Source of the DNA: Deltaproteobacteria bacterium | GTDB taxonomy: Bacteria > Myxococcota > Polyangia > Haliangiales > Haliangiaceae | DNA length: 36,975 bases | Direction of reading: 5' to 3' | Assembly (NCBI GenBank): GCA_018262455.1 | Contig: JAGSPR010000006.1 | Span: 1-36,975, forward strand | Shown here: piece after piece, positions 17,649 through 24,941 of the stretch | Position numbering within the stretch: position 1 is the stretch's first letter | Layout of the letters: the number at the start of each line of letters is the position of its first letter | Notes under the pieces: generated by a model | The model's input: only the letters and a program-made list of their open reading frames with translations | What the model was told of the DNA's origin: nothing | Databases searched by the model: none | Made by a program: the position numbers and the translations under genes

Positions 17649-20410
17649 AGCGCTCGTCTCGAAGCCTCCTCGCGCTGTGCGCGGGCAGCCTGCTCGTCGG
17701 CCCCATGATCTCGCGAGCAGACTCGCTCGGAACGATCGAAGGCACCGTCGTCAACGCAGCCGGAGCGGTGATGTCGAGCGGCGTCCGCATCCAGATCACG
17801 TGCGGCCCCGTGAAGAAGCTTGCGTCGATCGACGGCGCGGGCCACTTCGTCGTCGGCGGACTCCCGGCCGGATCCTGTACCGTCACGGGCACCGCCGCGG
17901 GGCTCGCGACCTGGACGCTGGCGGTGATGGTCTCGCCGGGCTCGATCGCGACCGTCCTCGTCGGGATGGCGCCGCCGCGGCCACCGTCGCCTCCCATGAC
18001 CGCGTCGCCTGAACCGATGGCCGCTGCGGACGCTCCCATGGAGCGGAAGCCGCTGGCACCGGCACCGGCACGGGCCAGGCACGCTGAGATGCCGAAGGGT
18101 GGCGCCGGAGTCGGCATGGCAGCGAAGCCGATGCCGCCGCCACCGGCGATGAAGGTCGTCAAGCTCGATGGGGTGAAGGCCAACCTCCGCGAGGCCGCCA
18201 AGAAGGACGCGCACGGGCTCGAGGCGCGCCTGCAGCAGGAGGACGACGCGCAGATCGCCGGTGACCAGTGGGCACCCGTCCGCGTGTTCCCGGTGCCGCA
18301 GTACACCAAGGCCTACGATGGCCCACGGACCGACTTCCGCGAGACGATCTACTGGAACCCGAGCGTCGAGACTGACTTCGAAGGCAATGCCGAGGTGAAG
18401 TTCGTCGCGTCCGATGCGGTCACCGCGTTTCGCGCGACCGCCGAGGGGTTCTCGATGGGCGGCCTGCCAGGCGGTGGCCAGCTGGCGTTCAACTCGAAGC
18501 TGCCGCTGACGCTCGATACCCACCTGCCGCTGGAGGTCACCTCCGGTGACAAGATCCGGTTGCCGATCACGCTCACCAACGAGACCGATGACCCGGTCGA
18601 CGCCACGCTGTCGGCGAGCTTTGGGGCGGCGTTCAAGCTCGCGGGGAACCCCGCGTCCGGCACGATCCACCTCAAGGCCGGGGAGAAGCAGAGCCTGTTC
18701 TTCCCGCTCGAGGTGGTCGCCACGGATGGCAACGCAGAGGTCGAGCTCGTGCTCACCGCGCGCGGGCTCAAGGACGAGCTCAAGAAGAAGATCCGCGTCG
18801 TGCCCCGTGGCTTCCCGTTCGAGATCTCGGCCTCGGGCACCGCGAAGCGCGACGTGCCGTCACGCCACGAGCTAGATCTCGCGGGCGCGGTGCCGGGCTC
18901 GATCCACGCCACCGTCACCATGTACCCGTCGCCGCTTGCGGCGATGACGAAGGGCATGGAGGGCATGATCCGCGAGCCGGGCGGCTGCTTCGAGCAGACC
19001 TCGTCGACGAACTATCCCAACATCATGATCCTCGGCTACCTCGGCCAGGCCGACGGGGCCGACCCCGCGCTGATCGCCAGGACGCAGGGCGTGCTCGACA
19101 AGGGCTACAAGCTGCTCACCGGCTACGAGACCAAGCAGCGCGGTTACGAGTGGTTCGGCCAGACGCCGGGCCACGAGGCCTTGACCGCCTATGGCCTCAT
19201 GGAGTTCGCCGACATGGCCAAGGTCTATGACGTCGACCATCAGATGGTCGAGCGCACCGCGGACTGGTTGATGAGCCGGCGCGACCACAAGGGAGGCTTC
19301 ACGCGCTCGTCGACCGCGCTCGACTCGTTCGGCCGCGCCGGCGAGGTCACGACGAACGCCTACATCATGTGGGCGCTCGCCGAGGCGAAGCGCGCCACGG
19401 GCATGACGGAGGAGCTCTCGAGCCAGCGTGGGCTCGGCGCCACCACGAAGGATCCCTACTTGCTCGCACTCGCGGCGAACACGAACCTCCTCGTGGCACC
19501 CAAGGCGGTCGACACCGATGCGATGGTGAAGCGGCTCGCGGCGATGCAGGCCAAAGATGGCAGCTTCGCGGGCGCCAAGGAGTCGATCACGATGTCGGGC
19601 GGCGAGTCGTTGACGATCGAGGCCACCTCGCTCGCCGTGCTTGCGCTGCTCAAGGCGTCGCCGAGTGGCCAGTATGAGGGGCAGGTTCGGGCGGGGGTCG
19701 ACTACTTGAACGCGCGCCGCGGTGGCTACGGCCAGTGGGGCAACACCCAGGCCACGATCCTGGGCCTCAAGGCCCTGACCGCGTACTCCGAGCACTCGCG
19801 GCAGATGCAGACCGACGGCACCGCGACCCTGATCGTCAACGGCAAGACCATGGGCACCATCAAGTTCGAGAAAGGCCGCAAGGACGCGCTGGTGTGGGAC
19901 GATCTCGCGGGCGTGCTCGCACCGGGCAAGAACACCATCGAGGTCCAGCTCGACAGCGACGCCGCCCTGCCGTACTCGATCGCGCTCGAATATCGCGCGG
20001 CGCGGCCGCAATCGTCGCCGCAGGCGAAGATCGCGGTCACGACCGAGCTGGCCAAGAGCCAGGTGAAGATGGGGGAGGGCGTCCGGCTCCATGCACACGT
20101 CGAGAACAAGACGAAGGACGGCGTCCCGATGACGCTCGCGCGCGTCGGCATCCCCGGAGGTATGGTGTTCCAGACCTGGCAGCTCAAGGAGCTCCGCGAC
20201 AAGGGCCTGATCGACTTCTACGAGACGCGGCCGCGCGAGGTCATCCTGTACTGGCGCGCGCTGGCGCCGGCCGCGAAGAAGGACGTCGATCTCGATCTAC
20301 TGGCGGCGGTCCCGGGTACCTACGAGGCGCCCGCGAGCTCGGCGTACCTCTACTACACCGCGGAGGACAAGGCCTGGACGGCGCCGGTGAAGGTGGCGAT
20401 CGACCGCTAG
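17645..20410 (+). CDS. Alpha-2-macroglobulin C-terminal half with thioester domain
   Basis: The 921-residue product has a Sec signal peptide (cleavage near SRA/DS, residue 26). A carboxypeptidase-regulatory-like beta domain follows (about 28-95), then a Met/Pro-rich linker. The A2M core motif is IYWNPSVETDFEGNAEVKF with ASDAVTAFRATAEGFS (about 235-275). The alpha-toroid thioester domain begins at GGCFEQT, in which C448 and Q451 should form the internal thioester, and C-terminal MG/receptor-binding-like domains complete the chain. A good ribosome binding site (GAAGGGAG) lies six bases before the ATG, which overlaps the upstream stop. Together the two products reconstitute one macroglobulin. 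No pbpC (PBP1C), the usual partner of bacterial macroglobulins, is nearby. The Crp/Fnr gene converges 24 bases downstream. Confidence 0.85.
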   Translation: MKRSSRSLLALCAGSLLVGPMISRADSLGTIEGTVVNAAGAVMSSGVRIQITCGPVKKLASIDGAGHFVVGGLPAGSCTVTGTAAGLATWTLAVMVSPGSIATVLVGMAPPRPPSPPMTASPEPMAAADAPMERKPLAPAPARARHAEMPKGGAGVGMAAKPMPPPPAMKVVKLDGVKANLREAAKKDAHGLEARLQQEDDAQIAGDQWAPVRVFPVPQYTKAYDGPRTDFRETIYWNPSVETDFEGNAEVKFVASDAVTAFRATAEGFSMGGLPGGGQLAFNSKLPLTLDTHLPLEVTSGDKIRLPITLTNETDDPVDATLSASFGAAFKLAGNPASGTIHLKAGEKQSLFFPLEVVATDGNAEVELVLTARGLKDELKKKIRVVPRGFPFEISASGTAKRDVPSRHELDLAGAVPGSIHATVTMYPSPLAAMTKGMEGMIREPGGCFEQTSSTNYPNIMILGYLGQADGADPALIARTQGVLDKGYKLLTGYETKQRGYEWFGQTPGHEALTAYGLMEFADMAKVYDVDHQMVERTADWLMSRRDHKGGFTRSSTALDSFGRAGEVTTNAYIMWALAEAKRATGMTEELSSQRGLGATTKDPYLLALAANTNLLVAPKAVDTDAMVKRLAAMQAKDGSFAGAKESITMSGGESLTIEATSLAVLALLKASPSGQYEGQVRAGVDYLNARRGGYGQWGNTQATILGLKALTAYSEHSRQMQTDGTATLIVNGKTMGTIKFEKGRKDALVWDDLAGVLAPGKNTIEVQLDSDAALPYSIALEYRAARPQSSPQAKIAVTTELAKSQVKMGEGVRLHAHVENKTKDGVPMTLARVGIPGGMVFQTWQLKELRDKGLIDFYETRPREVILYWRALAPAAKKDVDLDLLAAVPGTYEAPASSAYLYYTAEDKAWTAPVKVAIDR

Positions 20411-20434
20411 ACGCCCGCTCGTCGTCACTCGACG

Positions 20435-21124
20435 TCAGTAGAGCGCCTTGAGCGCGTCGGAATCCGAGATGATCACCTTGCGGCCCTCGGTCAGGATCAA
20501 TCGCTTGCGCTTGAACTGCGAGAGTGTGAGCGAGACGGTCTCCCGCGTGGAGCCGATGAGGTTCGCGAGCTCCTGGTGCGTGATCTTGAGGGCAACGAGG
20601 ATGCCGCGGGCGTCCTCGACGCCATATTCGCTGCCGAGCTTGACGAGGAGCTCGGCGAGCTTGCTCGAGACGTCGCGGAACACGAGGGCCTCGACCTTGT
20701 TCTCGAGCTCGCGGCGGCGAACGATCATCAACCGTGTCATCGCCAGGCCGAGCTGGGGATGCGAATGCATCAGCTCCTCGAAGTGAGCTCGATCGACCTC
20801 GGAGAGCAGGGCATTCTCGACCGCCTCGGCCATCTCGGTGCGTGGCCCGCCATCGAGCAGGCAGCTGTCGCCGAACAGCTCGGCGGGTCCGTGATAGGCG
20901 AGCGTGAGCGACTTGCCATCACGGGTCACCTTGCTGACCTTGATGCGGCCACCGTGGACGAAGAACAGCGAACGGCCAGGATCGCCGGGGAGGTAGATCA
21001 CGTCCCTACGGCGGGCTTCGCGAAGCTCGACCCGTTCGGCCATGCGCGCGATTGCATCGGGACCCAGATCCGCGAGCAGCGGTACCTTGCGCAGGTACCA
21101 GAGGACGCGCTTGGGGTCGGGCAC
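20435..21124 (-). CDS. Crp/Fnr family transcriptional regulator
   Basis: The 229-residue protein has a cNMP-binding-type jelly roll (about 10-125, with IYLPGDPGRSLFFVHGGRIKV and LAYHGPAELFGDSCLL). A long dimerisation helix follows, then a C-terminal winged helix whose recognition region reads ITHQELANLIGSTRETVSLT, the classic Crp/Fnr HTH. The Fnr N-terminal Cys cluster is absent, so it is not an iron-sulfur oxygen sensor. The ligand is unknown. It starts with GTG six bases after TACAGT on the minus strand. It lies 3' of the macroglobulin operon and converges with it; regulation of that operon is only a guess. Confidence 0.92.
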   Translation of the reverse strand: MPDPKRVLWYLRKVPLLADLGPDAIARMAERVELREARRRDVIYLPGDPGRSLFFVHGGRIKVSKVTRDGKSLTLAYHGPAELFGDSCLLDGGPRTEMAEAVENALLSEVDRAHFEELMHSHPQLGLAMTRLMIVRRRELENKVEALVFRDVSSKLAELLVKLGSEYGVEDARGILVALKITHQELANLIGSTRETVSLTLSQFKRKRLILTEGRKVIISDSDALKALY

Positions 21125-21130
21125 CCGGAA

Positions 21131-21136
21131 ACTGTA
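21131..21136 (-). promoter_or_regulatory. -10-like TACAGT six bases before the Crp/Fnr GTG
   Basis: On the minus strand TACAGT is followed by TTCCGG and GTG 21124. No Shine-Dalgarno sequence is present. Confidence 0.45.
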
Positions 21137-21222
21137 GCAGGGCTTTCAGATGGGAGTGGGGACGCATCGCGCGTTACGTGTCTCCCCGGTTCGTAAGGTC
21201 CGATGCTCCAGATCGAAAAGTC

Positions 21223-22068
21223 TCATCGATCCGGATAGTTGCGTCTCCTCGCGTCGGGGATCGCTCGGCGGTCGCGGGGCAGTGGCTCGCTCGGCGCGCG
21301 CACGAGCACGAGCACCACGCCGCCACCCGTCAGGACCGCGGCGATGACGAGCGCGAACGTGGGATTGCGTTCGAGCCAGCGTGGGACCGCGGAGTCCCCG
21401 CTGCGCGCGACCAGCAGCGCCATCGTGTTGTTCAGCAGGTGCGCGAGCATCGTCGGGAGCGCGGAGCCCGCGCGTAGCGCGATCAGGCCGAACACCAGCC
21501 CGAGCGTGAACGTCGGGATCATCTGGATCGGCTTGAGGTGGTAGATCGAGAACATCGCGGCGGACAGCACGATCGCGACCCACGGACGAAACCGCGTCGC
21601 GAAGCCGCGCGCGAGCACGCCGCGGAACAGGACCTCTTCGCAGATCGCCGGTGCGAGCGCGATCGCGACGAGCACGGCAACCAGCGAGTAGCGCTCGATC
21701 AGATTCTGGAGACCCTGAAGATCACCCTCCGGGAAGGCCAGTAGCTCGAGGATCCGCAGGTTGACGTACCAGGCGCTGACCCCCACCAGCACGCTCGCCA
21801 CCACGAACCTCAGGTGCGGGCGACCGACGCCGAGCGCTCGCATGCCACGGTGCGTGAGGCGCATCGCGATCGCGGGGACCACGAGCAGCCCGAGCTGGCC
21901 GATCCCGACCGCGAGGAGCACGTCCGCGCCCGCCATCGTCGCGGCGATTCCCGTCACGAGCAGGGTGGCCACCGAGGCGAACACGATCGAGCTCGCGCCG
22001 AACGCCGAGAAGGCCGCCCTCGAGGCCGCGTGATACAAGCTAGCAGTGCGTGGATCCGGACTGGTCAT
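21223..22068 (-). CDS. CPBP family intramembrane metalloprotease (Abi/CAAX protease-like)
   Basis: From ATG 22068 the protein has 281 residues and about eight hydrophobic segments. The three CPBP motifs are present: EEVLFRG (E144, E145, R149), SIYHLKP (H177) and LAHLLNNT (H210, N214). The family includes Rce1 prenyl-protein proteases and bacterial proteins for bacteriocin immunity or membrane protein processing; the substrate here is unknown. The C-terminus is a short Arg-rich tail. The ATG lies inside the coding region of the divergent gene that starts at 22046, giving a 23-base overlap of 5' ends. A TTG at 22038 would avoid this overlap and keep all membrane segments. The promoter is not identified. 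Confidence 0.83.
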   Translation of the reverse strand: MTSPDPRTASLYHAASRAAFSAFGASSIVFASVATLLVTGIAATMAGADVLLAVGIGQLGLLVVPAIAMRLTHRGMRALGVGRPHLRFVVASVLVGVSAWYVNLRILELLAFPEGDLQGLQNLIERYSLVAVLVAIALAPAICEEVLFRGVLARGFATRFRPWVAIVLSAAMFSIYHLKPIQMIPTFTLGLVFGLIALRAGSALPTMLAHLLNNTMALLVARSGDSAVPRWLERNPTFALVIAAVLTGGGVVLVLVRAPSEPLPRDRRAIPDARRRNYPDR

Positions 22069-22657
22069 CGGCCTGGCGGTAGGACTGGTCAGTGGTGCGG
22101 CTGCAATGTATCTCGTGCTTCGCCCACCGTGGGGCGGGAGGGGCACCGCACCGTCGGACGCCGGTGTGATCGCGATGGCTCCCGTCGACGCGGGCGTGAC
22201 CAAGCCGAAGAAGAAGAAACGCCGGCCCGCCGGCGTGCCCGTGCAGCCGGGGGACACCGAGCTCGACGAGCCCGAGTTGCCGCCGCTGAGCGAGGCCGAT
22301 CGCCGCCTCGAGTGGCGCGGTGACGAGGTCGTGCTGCCGGCGACGAAGATCGACATGGCGGCGGGCGGCGAGGCGCGCACCCTCGATGACAGCGAGATCA
22401 ACGCGACGGTCTCCGGCCAGACCGGCGGCGTGCGCGACTGTGTGGTGCAGGGGGCGACCGGCACCGATCTGCGCGCCACGATCACGATCAAGCTGCTCGT
22501 CGATGGCACGGGCCGGGTGACCCGCAGCAAGCTCCAGGCGCCACACTACCTGTTCGAGAAGGGCCTGCTCGGCTGCGCGCAACGCGCGTTCGGTCGGCTG
22601 CGGTTTCCGGCGAGCGGCGCGCCGACGATCGTCACGTTCCCGGTCAACCTCGGCTGA
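22046..22657 (+). CDS. TonB/AgmX-like single-pass membrane protein
   Basis: The 203-residue protein (GTG start) has an N-terminal transmembrane anchor (GLVIGLAVGLVSGAAAMYLVL). A periplasmic linker rich in Lys, Pro and Glu follows (TKPKKKKRRPAG), then a C-terminal domain of about 95 residues. That domain has ATITIKLLVDGTGRVTRSKL and GCAQRAFGRLRFP, resembling the TonB C-terminal/AgmX-PglI domain common in Myxococcota. A pair of Cys (in RDCVVQ and LLGCAQ) could form a disulfide. TonB-like proteins transmit inner-membrane energy to outer-membrane partners, and AgmX is linked to adventurous gliding; no ExbBD or receptor genes are adjacent. TACAAG is six bases before the GTG, a weak -10 candidate. 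Confidence 0.72.
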   Translation: MRGSGLVIGLAVGLVSGAAAMYLVLRPPWGGRGTAPSDAGVIAMAPVDAGVTKPKKKKRRPAGVPVQPGDTELDEPELPPLSEADRRLEWRGDEVVLPATKIDMAAGGEARTLDDSEINATVSGQTGGVRDCVVQGATGTDLRATITIKLLVDGTGRVTRSKLQAPHYLFEKGLLGCAQRAFGRLRFPASGAPTIVTFPVNLG

Positions 22658-22685
22658 GTCCCGGCGCGGCGAGCCGCGGCCGGTG

Positions 22686-22691
22686 TACGAT
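22686..22691 (+). promoter_or_regulatory. -10-like TACGAT six bases before ATG 22698
   Basis: TGTACGAT is followed by GAGCAG and ATG 22698. The sequence GAGCAG directly before the ATG is too close to act as a normal ribosome binding site. Confidence 0.42.
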
Positions 22692-22697
22692 GAGCAG

Positions 22698-23147
22698 ATG
22701 AGACACGGACTCGTGATCGTGGTCGGACTGGCAGCGTGCAATCCATTTCGCGCCGGAGAGGTCAATGGTCGCGTCGAATCCACCGGCGACACGGGCGCGT
22801 GGGTGATGGAGAAGGGCACGTGCTACTCGGGCCAGCGCGAGCAATACTTCGGCGCGCTCGCGCTGGGGCCTGAGGGGACCGGCATCGGGATCAAGCTGGT
22901 CAAAGACAGCGTCCGGGGCTGGACCGCCGTCGTCAACATCGCGGGCGAGTGCAAGCAGGTCGCGGAGCACGGGAACTGCCGCGCGATCGCGTTCTCGCCC
23001 GCGGAGTGCACGACGCTCGACGTCGACCTCGCCAACAACAACACGACCATCAACGACATCCGCGAGATCGAGGGCAAGCTGCAGATCGACTGCAAGACCG
23101 AGACAGCCTCGGTCAAGGGTCAGCTGATCTTCGATCGCTGTCACTAG
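22698..23147 (+). CDS. Small lipoprotein of unknown function
   Basis: The 149-residue product has a typical lipoprotein signal ending GLAAC (Cys14), so it is probably anchored in the cell envelope. The mature part is a beta-rich domain with six further Cys, among them GTCYSGQ, IAGECKQ, NCRAIAF and PAECTTL, which suggests disulfide bonding in the periplasm. I do not recognise the family. The start at 22698 was chosen because it opens the signal peptide directly; an ATG 15 bases upstream is in frame but less natural. It follows the TonB-like gene by 40 bases with its own putative -10, and converges with the transglutaminase gene. Confidence 0.7.
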   Translation: MRHGLVIVVGLAACNPFRAGEVNGRVESTGDTGAWVMEKGTCYSGQREQYFGALALGPEGTGIGIKLVKDSVRGWTAVVNIAGECKQVAEHGNCRAIAFSPAECTTLDVDLANNNTTINDIREIEGKLQIDCKTETASVKGQLIFDRCH

Positions 23148-23151
23148 TCGG

Positions 23152-23165
23152 GACCGAAATCGGTC
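23152..23165. terminator. Possible bidirectional hairpin GACCGA-AA-TCGGTC between convergent genes
   Basis: A perfect inverted repeat fills the 25-base gap between the stops at 23147 and 23173. There is no T-run on either strand, so it could act only as a weak or Rho-assisted end point. Confidence 0.3.
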
Positions 23166-23172
23166 GGTCGGC

Positions 23173-24867
23173 TCAGTCGCTGAGGGCGGCGTTGTAATGG
23201 ACGTCGGGCGCGCTCGAGAGCCAGATCTCGTAGGTCGCGAGGTTGAGGCCGGCCGGGATGGTGAAGTCCTGGCGGAAGGTGCCATCGGGGCCGGTAACCG
23301 CGCGGCCGAGCGGCTTGGAGCTCGCGCCATGGAGTCCCGAAGGTGACAGGTACACGTCGACGCCATGGTCAGGGAGCGGCTTGCCGTCGACGCGGGCGAG
23401 CGCCTCGACGTGCAGCACGCCACCCCGATAGGCGCTCGCATCCGCGCTCGTGACCTCGAGCCTGGGGTTCTGCTTCTTCGGATCCATCGCGACCGCGGGG
23501 AGCGTGACGTCGGGGAGGATCGAGTCGGGGCCGACGCCACTTCCGGCACCGCTGCCAGGACCGGCGCCGTTGCCGATCGCGCCGCTCGCCGGCGACTGGC
23601 TGAGCGGTTTCTGCTTGTCGTCGATCTGCTGCTTCGTGAGGCCCGCGATGTCGCCCTGCAGCTGCGTGTAGTTCTGCTTGTACTCGTCCGGCTTGGCGAA
23701 CGGATCCTCGGCGCGTGGCCGGTGCAGCGTCTTGTCGTCGGCACCAGTGACATCCATGCGCAGCGCGGCGCCACCGAGGTCGATGCGCTGCCAGCCGCGC
23801 TCCGGGAACCAGACCTCGACGAACGCGTGCGCCTCATTCTGGACGTAGCGGGTGGGCAGCCCGAGCGCGTTCGCGGTGACCATGAACGCGAAGGACCGGT
23901 GCCGGCAGACGCCGGCCTTGCTGTCGCAGAGGTCGCGGTAGATGTCGCCTGACGACGGCGGCAGCTGCTTGGCCTCGAAGCCACGGAAGTACTCGACCAG
24001 CTTGTTGAACGAGACGCCGAGCTCCATATCGGGATCGAGGTCGAGTTGTTTGAGCGTCTGCGCCGCGTTGCGGCGCACCTCATCGGGCATCGTGGGCCGG
24101 AGCTCGGGCGGGGTCATCGTCGCGACCATCCGCGAGGTGAAGCGCCGGCTGGTGGGCAACGCCGGGGCGAAGTAGCCGGAGTCGGCATCGACGTCGAAGA
24201 TCAGCCGGAAGGTGCCGGATGCGCTCGACTCGTCGGTGCGGACGTAGAAGTTGTCGGCGCCGTCCTTCTCGAACCGCAGCGTGACCTTCGGCTTGGTCTC
24301 GTACGACAGGATGCGCATGTCGGGCGCGACGCTTGGCAGCGGCACGTCCTTGCCCGGTGACAGCGCGATCAGCACGGAGCCCCGGAAATAGTCGCGCGTC
24401 TTCTCGGTGATCCCGCCGACCGGAACCTCGGTGAGCGCGGTGCGGCCGACCTTGAGCTGGTACAGCGTGTCGATCGCGTCGAACGAGCTCATCCGCTTGA
24501 ACGGCAGGACATCGGGGTTGAACACGCTGGCGTAGTGCAGGGTCGCGTCAGGCCCGGTGTTGGTGTCGGGCTTCATCTGGGTCTGGCGGTCGGCGGCGAA
24601 CCCACCGCCGCCGAGCACGGGCTCATCCTTGGAGGCCTGGTCCGGGTGGTTCAATGCTGGCTTGGGGATGATCTTGTCGCCCGAGAACACGCCCGCTGGC
24701 ATCCCGCTGCCGTTGCCGCCGATCGCGCGATCCGGCGTGGCTCCCAGCCCGGTGGTGTTCGGTGCGGGGAGGTCCTCGTGCAGAGTCGGGCGGCGGGCCT
24801 GCTGCGCGATCGCCAGGCCCGCAACTCCGGCGACGACGAGGACGGCCAGGGTGGGGCGCGCGCGCAT
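23173..24867 (-). CDS. Exported transglutaminase-like (protease-like) protein
   Basis: The 564-residue product starts with a signal-anchor-like hydrophobic segment (about residues 7-22). A Gly/Pro-rich region and a beta-rich domain follow, then a transglutaminase-like core with the catalytic triad visible: C321 in GVCRHRSFAF, H347 in NEAHAFVEVWF and D363 in WQRIDLGG. The C-terminal third is a Gly-rich linker and an Ig-like domain (about 465-564). Bacterial members of this superfamily act mostly as periplasmic cysteine proteases or amidases rather than crosslinkers; the actual substrate is unknown. The gene is divergent from the large transporter fusion (74 bases between starts). CATCAT seven bases before the ATG is a weak -10 candidate. 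Confidence 0.8.
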   Translation of the reverse strand: MRARPTLAVLVVAGVAGLAIAQQARRPTLHEDLPAPNTTGLGATPDRAIGGNGSGMPAGVFSGDKIIPKPALNHPDQASKDEPVLGGGGFAADRQTQMKPDTNTGPDATLHYASVFNPDVLPFKRMSSFDAIDTLYQLKVGRTALTEVPVGGITEKTRDYFRGSVLIALSPGKDVPLPSVAPDMRILSYETKPKVTLRFEKDGADNFYVRTDESSASGTFRLIFDVDADSGYFAPALPTSRRFTSRMVATMTPPELRPTMPDEVRRNAAQTLKQLDLDPDMELGVSFNKLVEYFRGFEAKQLPPSSGDIYRDLCDSKAGVCRHRSFAFMVTANALGLPTRYVQNEAHAFVEVWFPERGWQRIDLGGAALRMDVTGADDKTLHRPRAEDPFAKPDEYKQNYTQLQGDIAGLTKQQIDDKQKPLSQSPASGAIGNGAGPGSGAGSGVGPDSILPDVTLPAVAMDPKKQNPRLEVTSADASAYRGGVLHVEALARVDGKPLPDHGVDVYLSPSGLHGASSKPLGRAVTGPDGTFRQDFTIPAGLNLATYEIWLSSAPDVHYNAALSD

Positions 24868-24924
24868 GGGCCTGATGATGACACGGGTTGGCCACCACGG
24901 TAGCGGTCTGGTCGGGCCGACTCC

Positions 24925-24930
24925 TATACT
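24925..24930 (+). promoter_or_regulatory. -10-like TATACT upstream of the transporter fusion
   Basis: TATACT ends 11 bases before ATG 24942. The intervening GGGCAGGG could be a short ribosome binding site, so a very short leader rather than a fully leaderless mRNA is expected. Confidence 0.45.
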
Positions 24931-24941
24931 CGCGGGCAGGG

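Noticed and set aside
24888..24941. Longer N-terminus for the transporter fusion
   Set aside because: The extra 18 residues cross the putative -10 element TATACT. The ATG at 24942 with GGGCAGGG upstream is better.
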